Positions 37,336 to 48,545 of a stretch of DNA of 64,000 nucleotides are shown piece by piece. The stretch is taken from assembly GCF_030704535.1 (NCBI RefSeq), contig NC_081806.1, positions 4,165,001 through 4,229,000 of the forward strand, read 5' to 3'. The notes below the pieces were generated by a model that was given only the letters and a program-made list of their open reading frames with translations, ran no database searches and was not told where the DNA came from. A program made the translations under genes and the position numbers. How positions within the stretch are numbered: the first letter of the stretch is position 1; each line of letters begins with the position of its first letter. The stretch comes from Vitis vinifera. Taxonomy: Eukaryota; Streptophyta; Magnoliopsida; Vitales; Vitaceae.

Positions 37336-37552
37336 AGATAGAAAAGCTGAAGCTGAAAACTCTGCTCTCTATTGTTAAAGTAACAAGAGAGAGAGATTTA
37401 ATATATATATAGTGTTCAAAATAGATGGAGACAGGCTATTATGACAGCTGGTAAAAAATAACAACTCAATAACAATAAATCTAACAACAAGTGGGCTTCA
37501 TCTCGTGACATCAGAACCAACTCCTCTGTTCTCCTCTATTCTTGGCTTATCA
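37336..37552 (-). repeat. 5' LTR of the Copia element
   Basis: 217 bp, pair of 32858-33074, directly adjacent to the tRNA-type primer-binding site. Confidence 0.92.
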
Positions 37553-37989
37553 GACACGTGGAGGAAAGCCCCCACAACGAGGTCATTCTAAAGCTTCCAC
37601 CTGTCACCTCCAGAGGACATGCACAATAATCAGAAAGATGAAGATCCAATCCTCAAAAGTCTGATCGAAGGAGCAAGCAACAACTCCTATTCCAAAACCA
37701 AATTAAAGAGGAACAAAATAGAGAAAGATACAACTGCGACGTCCAGCAGTGGTCGCTTCCAATCCTTGTCCCGTTGCTGAAACTTAGCGTGGCAAAATTG
37801 TGCCCAAGGAGATCAAGTCTTACTTGTTTTGGTAGTCTATATACTTGGAACTAGCCTCGGATATGTCCAACAGCAATCCACTTGTCCTTTACATAAAGAG
37901 AAAGTGATCGACTAAAAGATAAGAAAGGTAAGGTGGATGCCTTGCTACGATGTCGTGGCTCTTCAAATAATGTCGATGGTTTGTAGGTG

Positions 37990-38213
37990 AGGTGGTGTTC
38001 ATTTTTTGGTTAAATAGAAAATGTTAAAATATTTGATTTTTTTCATTCAATTAAAAGTAACTTATTATCATCAACCAACATAACTAAATTAAACTTATTG
38101 ATAACAAGTTCACTTTAATTATGCGAGTTAATATAACAAAGTATTTTTAACTTAATAGAAAAAACTAAATATTTTAATTTTTTCTATTCGGTCAAAAAAC
38201 AAACACCACCTAA
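37990..38213. mobile_element. MITE with GGTGGTGTT ends, PIF/Harbinger-like
   Basis: The left arm ggtggtgttcattttttggt and the right arm ending caaaaaacaaacaccacc are inverted repeats of about 60 bp with some mismatches. The flanks tga and taa resemble the 3-bp duplication of PIF/Harbinger elements. It is about 222 bp and non-coding. Confidence 0.6.
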
Positions 38214-39864
38214 GTTTACACCATACTAATTGATAAGAACCTTACTACTCAATGATACTCCTTCCCAATGACAATGCCTCCATCTTATCAGGTAACTATT
38301 TTTAAAAACTATTCTTTAATGTTTGATAAAACAAATCCCTTTGAAAATCTAAAATGTTTTTAATTTTTTTAAAATTTTAAATATAATTTTTCTATGTAGT
38401 GTTTTAATTTTAATTATTTTTTATATTTATATAACCATTTTTTAAAACAATTATTAGAAAACAAGTGAATATAATTGGAAAAAATTAAAAGCTATTTTCT
38501 AAAAACATCATATTTTTTATTTTTAAGAATAATATGTTGTTTTTTGTTTTCTAATTGTAAAACATGTTTTTTCTATTATTTTAGTTTGAAGAACGAAAAA
38601 TTGTTTTTGAATACACTTATTAAATAAATCCTTCATTTTTTCTAAGCAAAATTGAACTATATAAAGGAGTTTAAAACCTTAGTACTGAATCAAAAATTTA
38701 TCATGGATTATCTTTTGACTAGTTTAAAATTCCCACATATACATTCTTTGCTAGGATTTGAAAATAGACTATTATTTGACTTTATTTAGGCATCAAACAC
38801 AATTCAATAAAGCAACTATATATGTCTTTAATTTGAAGTGATTTTCATTTGTTAGTAGCTTGTTTTCGTGCTCTTCAAATCCAATTTCTAGAAGAGAGAA
38901 GAGGGTTTAACGGCTATGAGAGTTAAGCGACTTCCCTTAAACTTTACTTATATATTTTAGGGGTGTTTGATTTGAAAGAAAATTTTATGGGTTTTGAGTT
39001 GATATCATCTTTTAAGTGAGAAAATTTCTTTTAAAATGGGTTGATCTAGTGAAGGTTTCATCCCTATTTTCATATTCATCTTTAGGGTAAAACCTAAATT
39101 TTTTTCTTATGTGAATTCAAGAAAAGGCCAGGACCAAACATGATATGAACTCAAGTATAGTACTCTTAAGAGGTTTTCCACATTAAATTTTGGTGTTATT
39201 GTCTCTTTACCTCTATTTTATCTTTTCATTAGTTTATCTTAACTTATTCATCGATTTATTATGTCAATTGATTGAGGAATTGAGCTGGAATAAGATCTTT
39301 TAAGCTTTGGAAAATTATAAAACAATCTCTTATTTGTTATTGATGTTAATGGATAACCGAAAAGTAGGTTTTTTTTAGTAGATGAAATGTCTTACAAATC
39401 TTAGTTGAGGAGTGTTCGCTCATTTATGTGTGAATTGTATTAACCATCTTTTGAAAGAGTGTTAGGGCATCCCATATTACTTGTACTTTACTTGCTTGGT
39501 GGTGGGATTGATAAAGAAGATCAAAACCATTGAAAAAAAATTAAGGGAGTGATTTCATAAGGTATGATCTCACACTTTTTCACCATCTCTAGGTGCTGTT
39601 ATTCATCCATAATTCCTATGAGACACAAATAGTTAAGAACTAAGACTGACACTTCAATTGAAAAATATAAAGATAACATATGCTGCTATGCATGAAAGCA
39701 TGATACTTGATAGCCATTTAAATTGGAAATTAGAAAGATTTTAGAGTTTATCTATCAATATGACAGAACTGGACCGACACGTCTAGTTAATGACAACAGA
39801 GCTTGAAACACAGCAAAGCACCCCAAGAATCAGCACATTACTTCGGCACACAAGAGCAACAACT
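38214..39864. other. 3' flank of the minus-strand CYP76 gene
   Basis: AT-rich with no other gene. The 120 bp next to the stop (about 39745-39864) are shared with the 3' flanks of the CYP76 copies ending at 56325 and 61276 (attaactagac-type words, agcctgaaac), so they are part of the duplicated unit. Confidence 0.45.
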
Positions 39865-41490
39865 TCACACACGTATCGGTATAGCTTTCAGGGGCTGAGC
39901 CTTCTGTAAGGTAATGCCAAACCTGTCTTCCATGTTCATGTTTTCCGGTGTCATCCCATCTTCAAGTTTCCAATCACAGGAGTGAATGAGTGAAGCCAGC
40001 ATCAAGTGAACCATCCGGGTTGCCAATGGCAACCCAGGACAGATTCTCCTGCCAGCACCAAACGGAATCAACTCAAAATTCTGGCCCTTCACGTCCATGT
40101 CCAACTCCAAGAATCTCTCGGGTACAAAGGAGTTGGGGTTCTCCCATATGTTCGGGTCTCGACCTATAGCCCATGCGTTCACCAGCACCTGTGCGTTCTT
40201 TGGGACTGTAAGCCCATCTATATCTGTGTCCTCTTCAACTCTGTGTGGGATTAAAAATGGAACTACTGGGTGCAATCGGAAAGTTTCTTTCACGACCGCT
40301 TGCAAGAAAGGGAGTCGAGTGATGTCTGATTCTTTTACCTGTTTGTCTTTGCCGATGGTTTGCAGGAGCTCCACTCGGGCTTTTAAAAGTTTTTCAGGGT
40401 TGTGTAGCAGCTCTGCCATTGCCCATTCCAAGGTGCTCGAAGTTGTGTCAGTCCCCGCAACAAATAAGTCCTGTAACATAGTCTCTGGGTGCGTTAATAG
40501 GCTTGAATATAGTGTTTATTTGCCCAACTTCTATTTGAATCATTAAAAACCAGACCAAATTCATATCAAATTAAGATGGAGATAGAAGATACTAACCAAT
40601 AACAAATGTTCCATATGATTTCTTTCAATCTCATTGCTGTTATCCTCGCTGATGTTGAGAAGAGTATCTAACACGTCACTGGTAGCTATTGAACCTTGCA
40701 TTTTTCTTAACTGTAACCGTTGCTTGATCATTCTATCAAATATCCCAATCATCTTACCAAAATAAATTGTCAAACGACGCCTTATACCTTGTGGATCAAT
40801 CTTTCTGAGCACCGGAAAATAATCTACCAAGTTGGGTCTCTCAATTTCCTCTATTATACAACGCACCAACTCCTGAAACTCTAGTACAGTCTCAGAAATT
40901 GGATCCACAAGATCCACAGAAAATATGGTGTTAGATAACAAGTTGAGACTAGTTCTAAAAGCTTCACGGCCTATATACACAGCATCACCGGCTTGGCGGC
41001 TCTCTTCAACTTTCGCAAGAAGTTCTTGCACTTTGTGGTGGCGGAGATGGGTGTTAGAGTCTAGTTTTTGTGTTGTGAATAAGTGCGAATTGCATATCTT
41101 TCGAAGGACTCTCCAAGTTGTTGAAACAGGCATCCAGGCCATTGACAGTTGGTTGTGGTTTGTGGCTCGGATGGCATCAGGGACGAAGCGGTTGCAGAAG
41201 GAGAGGTCCTGCTTTTGGAGGACCTCTTTGGCCATGGGTGCAGAAGAGATGACTATTGTGGTTACATAGCCAAGTTTAAGAGTCATTATTGGGCCGTAAG
41301 TTTTTGCAAGTTCGGCTAGGGACTCATGGGGTCTGTTACCCAGGTTTAAGAGGTTTCCTATTATGGGAAGTGGAACTGGTCCCGGAGGAAGTTTGTAAGC
41401 AGTATGTTGGCTTCCTCTTCTAACTGAAAACATGATGTAAATTGAAGTCCAAGCGACGAGAAAACACAGCAGACAGCTCAACATCTCCAT
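39865..41490 (-). CDS. CYP76-family cytochrome P450, intact copy (CYP76F-like)
   Basis: Two exons, 41490-40597 (298 codons) and 40470-39865 (201 codons plus stop), with a phase-0 GT-AG intron of 126 bp; 499 residues, normal for CYP76. N-terminal membrane anchor (about 3-23), proline hinge LPPGPVPLP (from 34), I-helix AGTDTT (303-308), ExxR in KETFRLHP (Glu360, Arg363), PERF (415-418) and heme loop PFGAGRRICPG with Cys442. It should be an ER-bound monooxygenase using NADPH-P450 reductase; CYP76 members oxidise monoterpenols such as geraniol or linalool, but substrate cannot be read from sequence. It is the most diverged of the cluster (RFVPDAIRATNHNQ, ITLQKAQPLKAIPIR). Its upstream block is present (41766-42212), but the TATA motif of its paralogues reads tacttg here. 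Confidence 0.93.
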
Positions 41491-41554
41491 TTCGCTCCCT
41501 CTCTCTCTCCCCGACGAGCAGTATCTCTCAACTTTTCAGTTTGATTTCTTAACT

Positions 41555-41565
41555 TCTCAAGTACC
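41555..41565 (-). promoter_or_regulatory. Degenerate TATA position of the minus-strand CYP76 gene
   Basis: The paralogues read gcccgttggtatataga before their ATG. The same context here reads gcccgttggtacttgag, so the TATATA core is gone while its surroundings (gcccgttgg and gttgagagatactgct) are kept. Confidence 0.6.
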
Positions 41566-41718
41566 AACGGGCAAGGACGAACACCTGCTGAAACCCCCAA
41601 CATAATCATCAGAAACCCAGTTTATTCAGATGGAGTCATTCAACTCATTATTTATCAATGTTTTCAAAGAATTAATTAAGAAGATTTTTTGTTATGTATA
41701 TTTTGCATAACTCATTTT

Positions 41719-41721
<3 letters not shown>

Positions 41722-41764
<43 letters not shown>
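41722..41764. repeat. (AT)n microsatellite in the CYP76 upstream region
   Basis: AT tract of about 42 bases between the gene and its conserved upstream block. Confidence 0.95.
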
Positions 41765-41765
<1 letters not shown>

Positions 41766-41766
<1 letters not shown>

Positions 41767-42212
41767 ACCCAAAATCCACGGGAAAAGAACCAGGAAATGC
41801 CCTAAGTGATCAACAGAAGAGCTTTCAAATAGTAGAAGGAAATTAAACGTATCCAACTGACGGACCAAGTCCCACGGGGCCATTCTAAAGCTTTCACCCG
41901 TCACCTCCAGAGGACATGCTCAATAACCAGCAAGATGAAGACCCAATACTCAGTCTATGATCAAAGAATAACACAATGGAGGAGGAAGCAACAAGCACCT
42001 CCCTTTCCAAAACCAAATTAAATAGGAAAAAAATAGAGAACGATACAGTACCAGATACAGACGCGACCGGCAGCGGTGGCATCCAATCAGAGCCCCATTG
42101 CTGAAACTTATGGTGGCAAAATTGTGGCCAAGAAATATCAAGTCTCGCTTCGTTTGCTGGTGTACCAAGAGCTAGCCTCCCACGTCTCCACAGCAATCCA
42201 CTTGTCCTTTAT
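41766..42212 (-). repeat. CYP76 upstream block, copy C
   Basis: About 450 bp, minus orientation. Shared with copies A, B and D (ggacaagtggattgctgt, ctggaggtgac, ttggatacgtttaatttcct, gaagctcttctgttgatca). It lies about 275 bp before the ATG of the intact gene. It may be promoter or an old transposon carried with the unit. Confidence 0.8.
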
Positions 42213-43219
42213 AAGAAAAAAAAAAATGAAAAAGATAAAAGATAAGTGAGGTGGAGGCCTAGCTACCGTGTCGTGGCCGATGGTATACAGGAAAGTTTAG
42301 ACAAAGAATTGATAGGCCCTGACCTGCACCACATATAATTTTGGGAGTCATGTTGTAATGAATCTAATGATACACCATTTAAAAAAAAATTTAATTTTTT
42401 AGAATTTTGACGAAAACAATTCTCAATACATACACTCAAATAGTCGAATTAATCAATATTCCAAACTTACCCTTAAGTCCTCTTCTCTTACCTCCCGCCA
42501 ACTACCAAATTTTTTTTTACCTTTCATTTTATTATTATTTTGATAAGACAAATGAGATATCATTACTATTATTATTTTAAAAAAATATAACTTTGACACA
42601 TGACAATCACCTTAATGTTTTTTCATTTTTATTTTTCCCCTCCTCTTTAGTATATCCATCTTCTTTTTGCTTTTGTTTTTTAAAATATGTTAGCTTGATG
42701 AAATCTTTTCAATTTCAATTTTTTTTAATATTTCATATTTTTATATTTATTAATTTTAATTATTTATGGACATTTTAAAACATAAAATAATAATATATAA
42801 TAAATAATTAATAATAATAAATTTAATATAAAAGTAAATACATGATAAACAAATTTTAAGATTTAGAACATAAAATTTTCCAACGTTTAATATTTTTAAT
42901 TAAAGAAGATGAAAATTTGGTTGTAATTCTAACATTTTGCTTTATTAAAATTTTAAATTTTTTATTTATATTTTTTATAAAAAAAAATTATATTGAATTG
43001 GTTATATTAATTTTATTAAAAATTAAATTTTTTGTATATTGACATTGTGTATCATTAAAAAAAAAAAAGTATCGTTCCTTTATGAAAAATGTATTACTCT
43101 TTTATGAAAAAAGTACCATTTTTTTAATGAAAAAAAGTAACAATAAAGTGTGTTACTTTTAACACACTTTCATGGTACTTTTAATATATTGCAATATTAC
43201 TTTTTTTTACAAAAGAGTA
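42213..43219. other. AT-rich intergenic between the opposed CYP76 arrays
   Basis: No gene. It contains poly-A/poly-T runs and, at 43085-43190, short inverted words (aaagtgtgttacttttaaca with cacacttt). It ends at the left target duplication gagta (43215-43219). Confidence 0.4.
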
Positions 43220-44823
43220 TATGGACTCCGCATTTTAGTTCATGCGTTTTCCACTCAATAACGAGTTCAATTTTATTTCAAAAATGATTTTATTTATTAG
43301 AAAATGACTTGGAGTCGCCACTTATTTTTGTTTTATTTTTAAAAGGTAAACAAAATAAGAAAAAAAAACCCTAAGTGTGACTCTTTATTTTGAAAAATGT
43401 GGTCTATGAAAAACTAAATCGGGTTTGGAGATCAAGTTATTTATCGGGAAGGTACGATAAAGACCGTAGCATCCCTCTAAGTCCCTAAAGTCGGGTCTCT
43501 ACTAATAAAATAAAATTGACATGATAATTAATGAGAAAGTCAATTAATATCCGGAACTAATCATGCACATATGAGAATCAGAACATGCATAAATAATGAC
43601 CAGAGTGAGAGTGGGTGCGTACCTAGGCAACAAGCCATCATGCGCTATCAAGAGAGAGGGTTAGTGCAAAGTAATGAATACAAAATATGTCACTCATGTC
43701 ACCAAATCATATAAAGAAGTATCAATATCATGCATGAGATTTCATTCAATTCCATTTTTATTTTAAAGGAAATTTATTTAATGTCGGGCCCCCACCATAG
43801 CCCAATCTATTTTTGAGTGAATCAATTTCGTAAATTCTATCATCAAGAATTACGAAAAATAAATTCACACTTATTTTAAAATATTTTGAAAATCAAAGAA
43901 AATTCGAAAGTGGCTCGCTAGAAGGAAAATGGTGAACAAATTTTATTAAAAATGGGATGTTGGTATCTAAAAAAAAATAGAAGTTGGAAAATCCTTTGAA
44001 AACGGGGTTAAGAAATTCTTATTTTGAAGTCAAAGGGAAAGAATTTGAAGGGGGGACATGACTCAAAAAGTGGCCATGCTAGAGGTGACCATCCACTCCA
44101 TGCATAAGTGGAAGGAGATGAACAATAATAACCACGGAGATGGGGACAGAGAAGATGTTGGCAGCATTCCATGAGCTTGTTGAAGCCACTTTGCTAAACA
44201 CAGAAGTGACAGAACTGACTAAAGCGACATCTGAAGGTATCCAACCATAGTGCCCAGATCCATGCCCAAAAGGTTTCATGCTACTCCCTAATGATTTCCT
44301 TTCTCTTGCTTCAACATGCATTTCCTTATTTTCAAACCTCAATTTCCTCCCACTTGAATATTGACCATCTCAATCTGCATCATCCTTGTCATATGAATCT
44401 ACTTTTGCAGGATCACTGCCTCAATCATCAACTTTGGAAGTGGAATCAGCCCATTGCCAATTGCCTTCAAGAAAATCAATCATACTGTACTCAGCTGAAC
44501 CCATAGCACCATAAAAAGGTAGCAATCTCATCTTCAATCAAATCATTCTCTATTAAGTATGGTTGGCCAAGGAGAAAATATCTTCTTTACGCAATACTAT
44601 CTAGAACTGCATGGGCCCTACAGGTTTAAAGCTTCTATCAAAATCGTCAAACAAATTATGTGATGCACATGTCAACACAGGAGAAGACTGATCCCAATCT
44701 TTGCTTCTTCCAGAATTTTGATATTTGATTGAAGCTGACGTCAACTCTAGAGTTTTCTTCAGGAAAATGCTCCATGAAACTAGGGTCCTTCTATATCAGC
44801 ATTCCGACAGGTTAAAGGATCTC

Positions 44824-45045
44824 TCAATTCTTGTTCCATCCATTCCTGTTAGGATCATAGATTTCAGCTGAATGGAGGGTCCTCTGCCTTCTTGTGCATT
44901 CGCCTTTAAACCCTTTATTCATTCGAGCACTATAGAAACTGATCCATCTCAGAGATTCCTTCAATGGATCCTCTCCCCCAAATAGATACAGATGACTACT
45001 GTTTAGAACAGTATAGCCAAAGCCCAGAGCTTCAGAATATTTCAC
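44824..45045 (-). pseudogene. Kelch-repeat F-box protein fragment
   Basis: 73 residues containing GFGYTVLNSSHLYLFGGEDP, ISFYSARMNKG and RTLHSAEIYDPNRNGW, matching the kelch repeats of plant F-box/kelch proteins of the At1g55270 kind. No F-box, and upstream and downstream kelch units are missing; the reading continues only as broken pieces to about 44.6 kb. Captured fragment inside the composite element. Confidence 0.7.
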
Positions 45046-45650
45046 AGGTACTGGTGGAAGTGGCTGTCAAAGCTGGTAGATGAGGTCAGAAGCGTTCCAT
45101 GATATCCTTGTTCGAGATCCCTTAGCATTCATTCCAGCAGCTACCGATTTGCACCATTCAGTAAACATTGCTCGGGTAAGGACTGTAGCACAAACGGTAC
45201 CATCTCTTGCTACATTATTAATGGTATTTGCAACCAGTTTCACAAGGCTTGCACAAATATTCTTGACTGTAGCATTAAGGCTCGAACCTCAACCCCGAAT
45301 CTGATGTCTTTAGCAGTATGGTTGCTGCCCCAGTTCAGCCTACTACCGATCTGACGGATGTTGTGCCAAGTGATCTGAACCTTAGGAGCGAGACTGGTGA
45401 CGAGACAGTATATGGCTAGGGAGTTTAAAAAACTAGAATTTCATGGAATGGAGAGTTTTAGCGAGAGAAAGTCTTAGAGATAGCACGAGGGTTTTAGAGA
45501 GAGAAAGTGAAGGACTCAGTTACAACGTGAGGAAAATAGGGTCTTTTGAGGTATTCTCATCTGGAAGGCAACTTAATAAGCAAGAGGGTAGCATGAAGGA
45601 TTGGCGTGGATAATATGGAGGATGACTTTCAGTTGATGAACTTGGTATAC

Positions 45651-46112
45651 TCATGCATGGTTAGGACTCTCTCTGTTTGACACCTTCAGTCGATTGCTCC
45701 TTCTCTGCCCATTTGTTTCATCTCCATTGTCATGTCTTTGTTCACTAGGTCTAACAATTCCCAAGCTAGGATTCCTTGAAAGATTGATACTATATTCATA
45801 ATAATCATATGCTGCACCAGTTTCCTTCTCGACCAGCTCATCTATTGCTTCTCTGCGAGAATGCTGAATGCTATTATGGGTGCCCTGGATGGCAGTGTCC
45901 TCTTTGTCAATGATCAAAACTCTTTCACAACTTTTCTGTACATCAGCAGGTTGAAGAGGCGAAGCATGCTGCTGTCTAACATATATTACATCCTTCCCGC
46001 TCATCTTCACACCAACTATAATATTGGTGCCAAATGTTTCAATAAACCTTGCCAAGGCAGCAGGATCCCATGATGATGGAACAGCGTTCTTAACATGTTC
46101 ACGAAATACCAT
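45651..46112 (-). pseudogene. MACPF-domain protein fragment (CAD1/NSL1 family)
   Basis: 153 residues starting VFREHVKNAVPSSWDPAALA and including ETFGTNIIVGVKMSGKDVIY and LQPADVQK, a middle segment of the plant MACPF-domain proteins related to CAD1/NSL1. Only a short segment of the domain is present. It abuts the MED25 fragment directly, so two unrelated genes are joined within a few bases near 46.12 kb. Confidence 0.75.
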
Positions 46113-46124
46113 TTATCCTCCAGG

Positions 46125-46604
46125 AAGATTCCTTGGCTCATCCCAGGTACTGTTGGGCCCATACCAACACCTCCTTGAAGATTACTCAATGCTTGAGAAA
46201 TGCCAAGGTTTGAGTTTACCGACATATTAGAAGTTGCTGAAGTGAACGAACCAAAAGCTGAGTTTTGTGCAACCTGTGCAGTGCCTGCTAGTGTTCCAGG
46301 TCCAGTTATTGATGAGACAGCTGACTGCCCAAATGAGAACACAGCTTGAGTGGTAGGCACAGATGATGCCATTTCGTTGGATATCATATTTGGCATATGC
46401 ATAGCCATGGAAGTCCCACCCATTGACAGAAGTCCTATAGAAGTTCCCCCACTTAGGGCTATAGAATACGTCACTTGCCGTGCTTGAGAGAGGTTGTTCA
46501 GAATGCTTACATTTGCTGCAGCAGGAACCACAGGACATAATGGTCTGTGATATACCACTCACTATAGGTTTCAAATCTTGGACATTGTCACCACTTGAGA
46601 TCAT
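46125..46604 (-). pseudogene. MED25 fragment (Mediator subunit 25)
   Basis: The translation contains PVVPAAANVSILNNLSQARQ, LSGGTSIGL, MHMPNMISNEMASSVPTTQ and SNLGISQALSNLQGGVGMG, then PGMSQG. This is the Ser/Gly/Met-rich middle region of plant MED25, the Mediator subunit that takes part in jasmonate and stress signalling. The N-terminal vWA and C-terminal ACID parts are absent. The upstream words continue in another frame up to about 46604, so it has at least one frame change. Confidence 0.75.
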
Positions 46605-47296
46605 CTCCTGAGAAGTAGAAGGTGGTCAAGAAGTCCGAAAGCTTGGAACTCCTTGAGAAACAATATATATAGTTCATCTGAAATAGATGTTCTTCTTTTT
46701 ACCATCTCAGACAATATCCAACAGCTTGTGGCAATAAGGCCATTAATAGAGGAATATGCTTCATCTGTAATCAAAATTCAGTCCCTCCAAAGAGGCCCTG
46801 TGCCACCCTCCGGCAGCTCCCCATGCACTTACATCCCGGAACGTCAACACGGACGATGCACCTCCCAACAGTCTTGCTAGTAACTCTTCAAATTCATGCA
46901 TCACAAATCCATTTGAAACGCCAAAACCCAAACCCCACATGGAACCAGTGGACGAGAATAGGCATTTATACGCTCATGACATGGTAAGATTTGATGGGAC
47001 TGTCAGACAGGTATGGGATACATGACTGAAGATTTTTGGAGTGCCATCTTCAAGTACCTTAATACCCTTTCAAACTCTTCAATAGGACCAGCTTGCCCTC
47101 TCATTGTAGGCATAAAGCATCAGCTCTGACGTATGTGCATGTGACATCCCATCTTCCTTTACCCAGCCAACCTTGCCAACAAACACTCTTATCATATTCA
47201 TCTTCCTCTTCCTCAAGCGTTTCAGCAAATTATTCTGACCTTCCTCGAAGATGTTAGCATCAACTAACTTCTCTTTCAATATATTTCTCCATTCCC
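46605..47296. other. Unidentified gene-like pieces inside the composite element
   Basis: Includes a 73-codon minus-strand frame at 47079-47300 (KMNMIRVFVGKVGWVKEDG, SHAHTSELMLYAYNER) with a clearly protein-like composition that I do not recognise. It also includes a plus-strand phrase near 46.9-47.0 kb (NPFETPKPKPHMEPVDENRH) that may be coding-derived. Both are probably further captured fragments. Confidence 0.35.
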
Positions 47297-47600
47297 TCAT
47301 TCGCGACTGATGGAGAGTATAAAAAAAATTCTATCATCAAAAATCAGCAAATGATCAGCCAAAGCCGGATCATCCGTCACCCAGATCAGTATGTCAACCA
47401 ATATCCTCTTCTCACTTGCATCTTTCACACCAGCGGGGGCATTATTGAGAGTGATACTAATGCCAGAGAGCGTCTGCTGCACAAAAACCGGGATGCGACT
47501 TATATCGATATAAGGATAGATGGAAACTGGACTACTGTAACACAACTTAACCAACGCAGAACTGATACTCTAAGCAATGACATGTGGATCGCAATCCTTT
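47297..47600 (-). pseudogene. NYN-domain (limkain b1-type) protein fragment
   Basis: The phrase PVSIYPYIDISRIPVFVQQT, followed by LNNAPAGVKDASEKRILVDI and DHLLIFDDR, matches the plant NYN/MARF1-like family, whose NYN domain reads VPAGVKDASDKKILVDML..DNPAPANYLLISGDRDFS. The final catalytic-type GDRDFS is degraded (FDDRIFF). Fragment only. Confidence 0.7.
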
Positions 47601-47714
47601 GGTCTTGATGGAACTGCTAGGAGCTTCCTTCCCAGTTTCCCTGTGTCATCTTCTTTGGTGCGTCCTTGTTACAGTTAGCCTAGCAAGCGATTCTGCTCGT
47701 GCAGTTTGTTCAAG

Positions 47715-48545
47715 TTAGACATAATAAATCATACCGACTTCTAGCAAAGAAGTATGAGGCACGTTCAGAACAACATCAGGGCCTCTGCAGTTCCTGCTTA
47801 GAAAAGCATACACAATATCGATAGCAACTTGCTTAACAATGGAAGAGAATTTCTTCGCCTTTGCATGAGAATGCCCAAGAATGTATGCAAGCCCAGATTC
47901 CCTAGCTTTCAGTATCGGCAGAGACTCTTCTTTGGGAAGAGAGTTTTCCAACTGCTCATCGCCAGATTTCATAACTTGGATATCATGTGAAGACTGCACT
48001 GAGTTTTCTTCATGACTAGGATCATTGAAAGTCTGCTCTGAAACATCAAGGGCTTCAATATCTAAGTTTCCAAAACTCTCTGGATGATTCTTCAGTTATT
48101 GGTCCCAAATCAGCAAACATCATCTCCACACCTGTGATTGAGAGAACCACTCCTCCTAATGATATCCATCCTTCAATGCCTGTGCTTTTAAGGAACTTTA
48201 ACATGTAAGTTGGAGAAAGGGCACAAAATATATGCGGATTCCACCTCAATATGCTATATATCCCAATGTCACTAATGCACAGAAGCCATGCTGTGACAAT
48301 TGGAGCAAACATGAAGGCAACTCTGTGTTCCATAGTGCTGAAGAGAGAAAAGCACCACTAACACGACACCCGAGATTAGAACAATATGATTCTCATGGAG
48401 CTCTGTGATTTTCAGTTGAACACCCGAAACTGCTGAAAGAACTGATATTGCAGGAGTGAGAATTCCATCACCAATTGCCATACAGGTTCCCATCAAAACA
48501 AAAATCAATAGCCCCTGGCGAAACTTTGGGTGCTTCCCAAAAAAC
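47715..48545 (-). pseudogene. KUP/HAK/KT potassium transporter fragments
   Basis: Three pieces in order on the minus strand: a membrane segment IGDGILTPAISVLSAVSGVQ, then [10 protein letters not shown] (48508-48345); next [20 protein letters not shown] through [20 protein letters not shown] (48330-48060); then the C-terminal tail ESGLAYILGHSHAKAKKFSS to HTSLLEVGMIYYV with its natural stop (47999-47715). The first two join as they would after splicing. The region between the middle and the C-terminus is missing, and frames change. A captured or processed copy. Confidence 0.8.

Larger units (their letters stand above)
32858..37552 (-). mobile_element. Ty1/Copia retrotransposon, nearly whole, young
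   Basis: 4695-bp element on the minus strand between gacac target duplications (32853-32857 and 37553-37557). It has two 217-bp LTRs, a primer-binding site TGGTATCAGAGC directly inside the 5' LTR (complementary to initiator Met-tRNA), and a G-rich polypurine tract beside the 3' LTR. Parts in Copia order: gag with a CCHC knuckle (CQLCGKFGHTAQIC) at about 36.4-37.3 kb, integrase with the SDNGGEF motif at about 35.2-35.7 kb, reverse transcriptase with VYVDDILVTG at about 33.9-34.6 kb, and RNase H at about 33.1-33.6 kb. By my reading the LTRs differ at about three positions, implying insertion within roughly the last million years at usual plant rates. The coding region is almost whole, with about two breaks, so it is treated as defective. 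It is inserted in a CYP76 upstream block. Confidence 0.95.
32735..37880 (-). repeat. Orphan CYP76 upstream block (copy D), split by the Copia element
   Basis: The two flanks of the Copia insertion (about 32735-32857 and 37553-37880) are the two halves of the block found before each CYP76 gene (copies at 41766-42212, 58720-59110 and 62620-62970). On the minus strand the shared words are ggacaagtggattgctgt, atttggttttggaa, gtcctctggaggtgacaggt, tttagaatgacc, ttggatac and gaagctcttctgctg. No CYP76 coding sequence follows it in the expected direction (below 32.7 kb), so it marks a lost or never complete gene copy. Confidence 0.75.

Noticed and set aside
44291-44506. 71-codon plus-strand ORF in the composite element
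   Set aside because: The protein-like signal in this stretch is on the opposite strand and is broken; no family recognised for either.
45080-45304. 74-codon plus-strand ORF ([14 protein letters not shown])
   Set aside because: Could be another captured piece but too short and unrecognised to call a gene.
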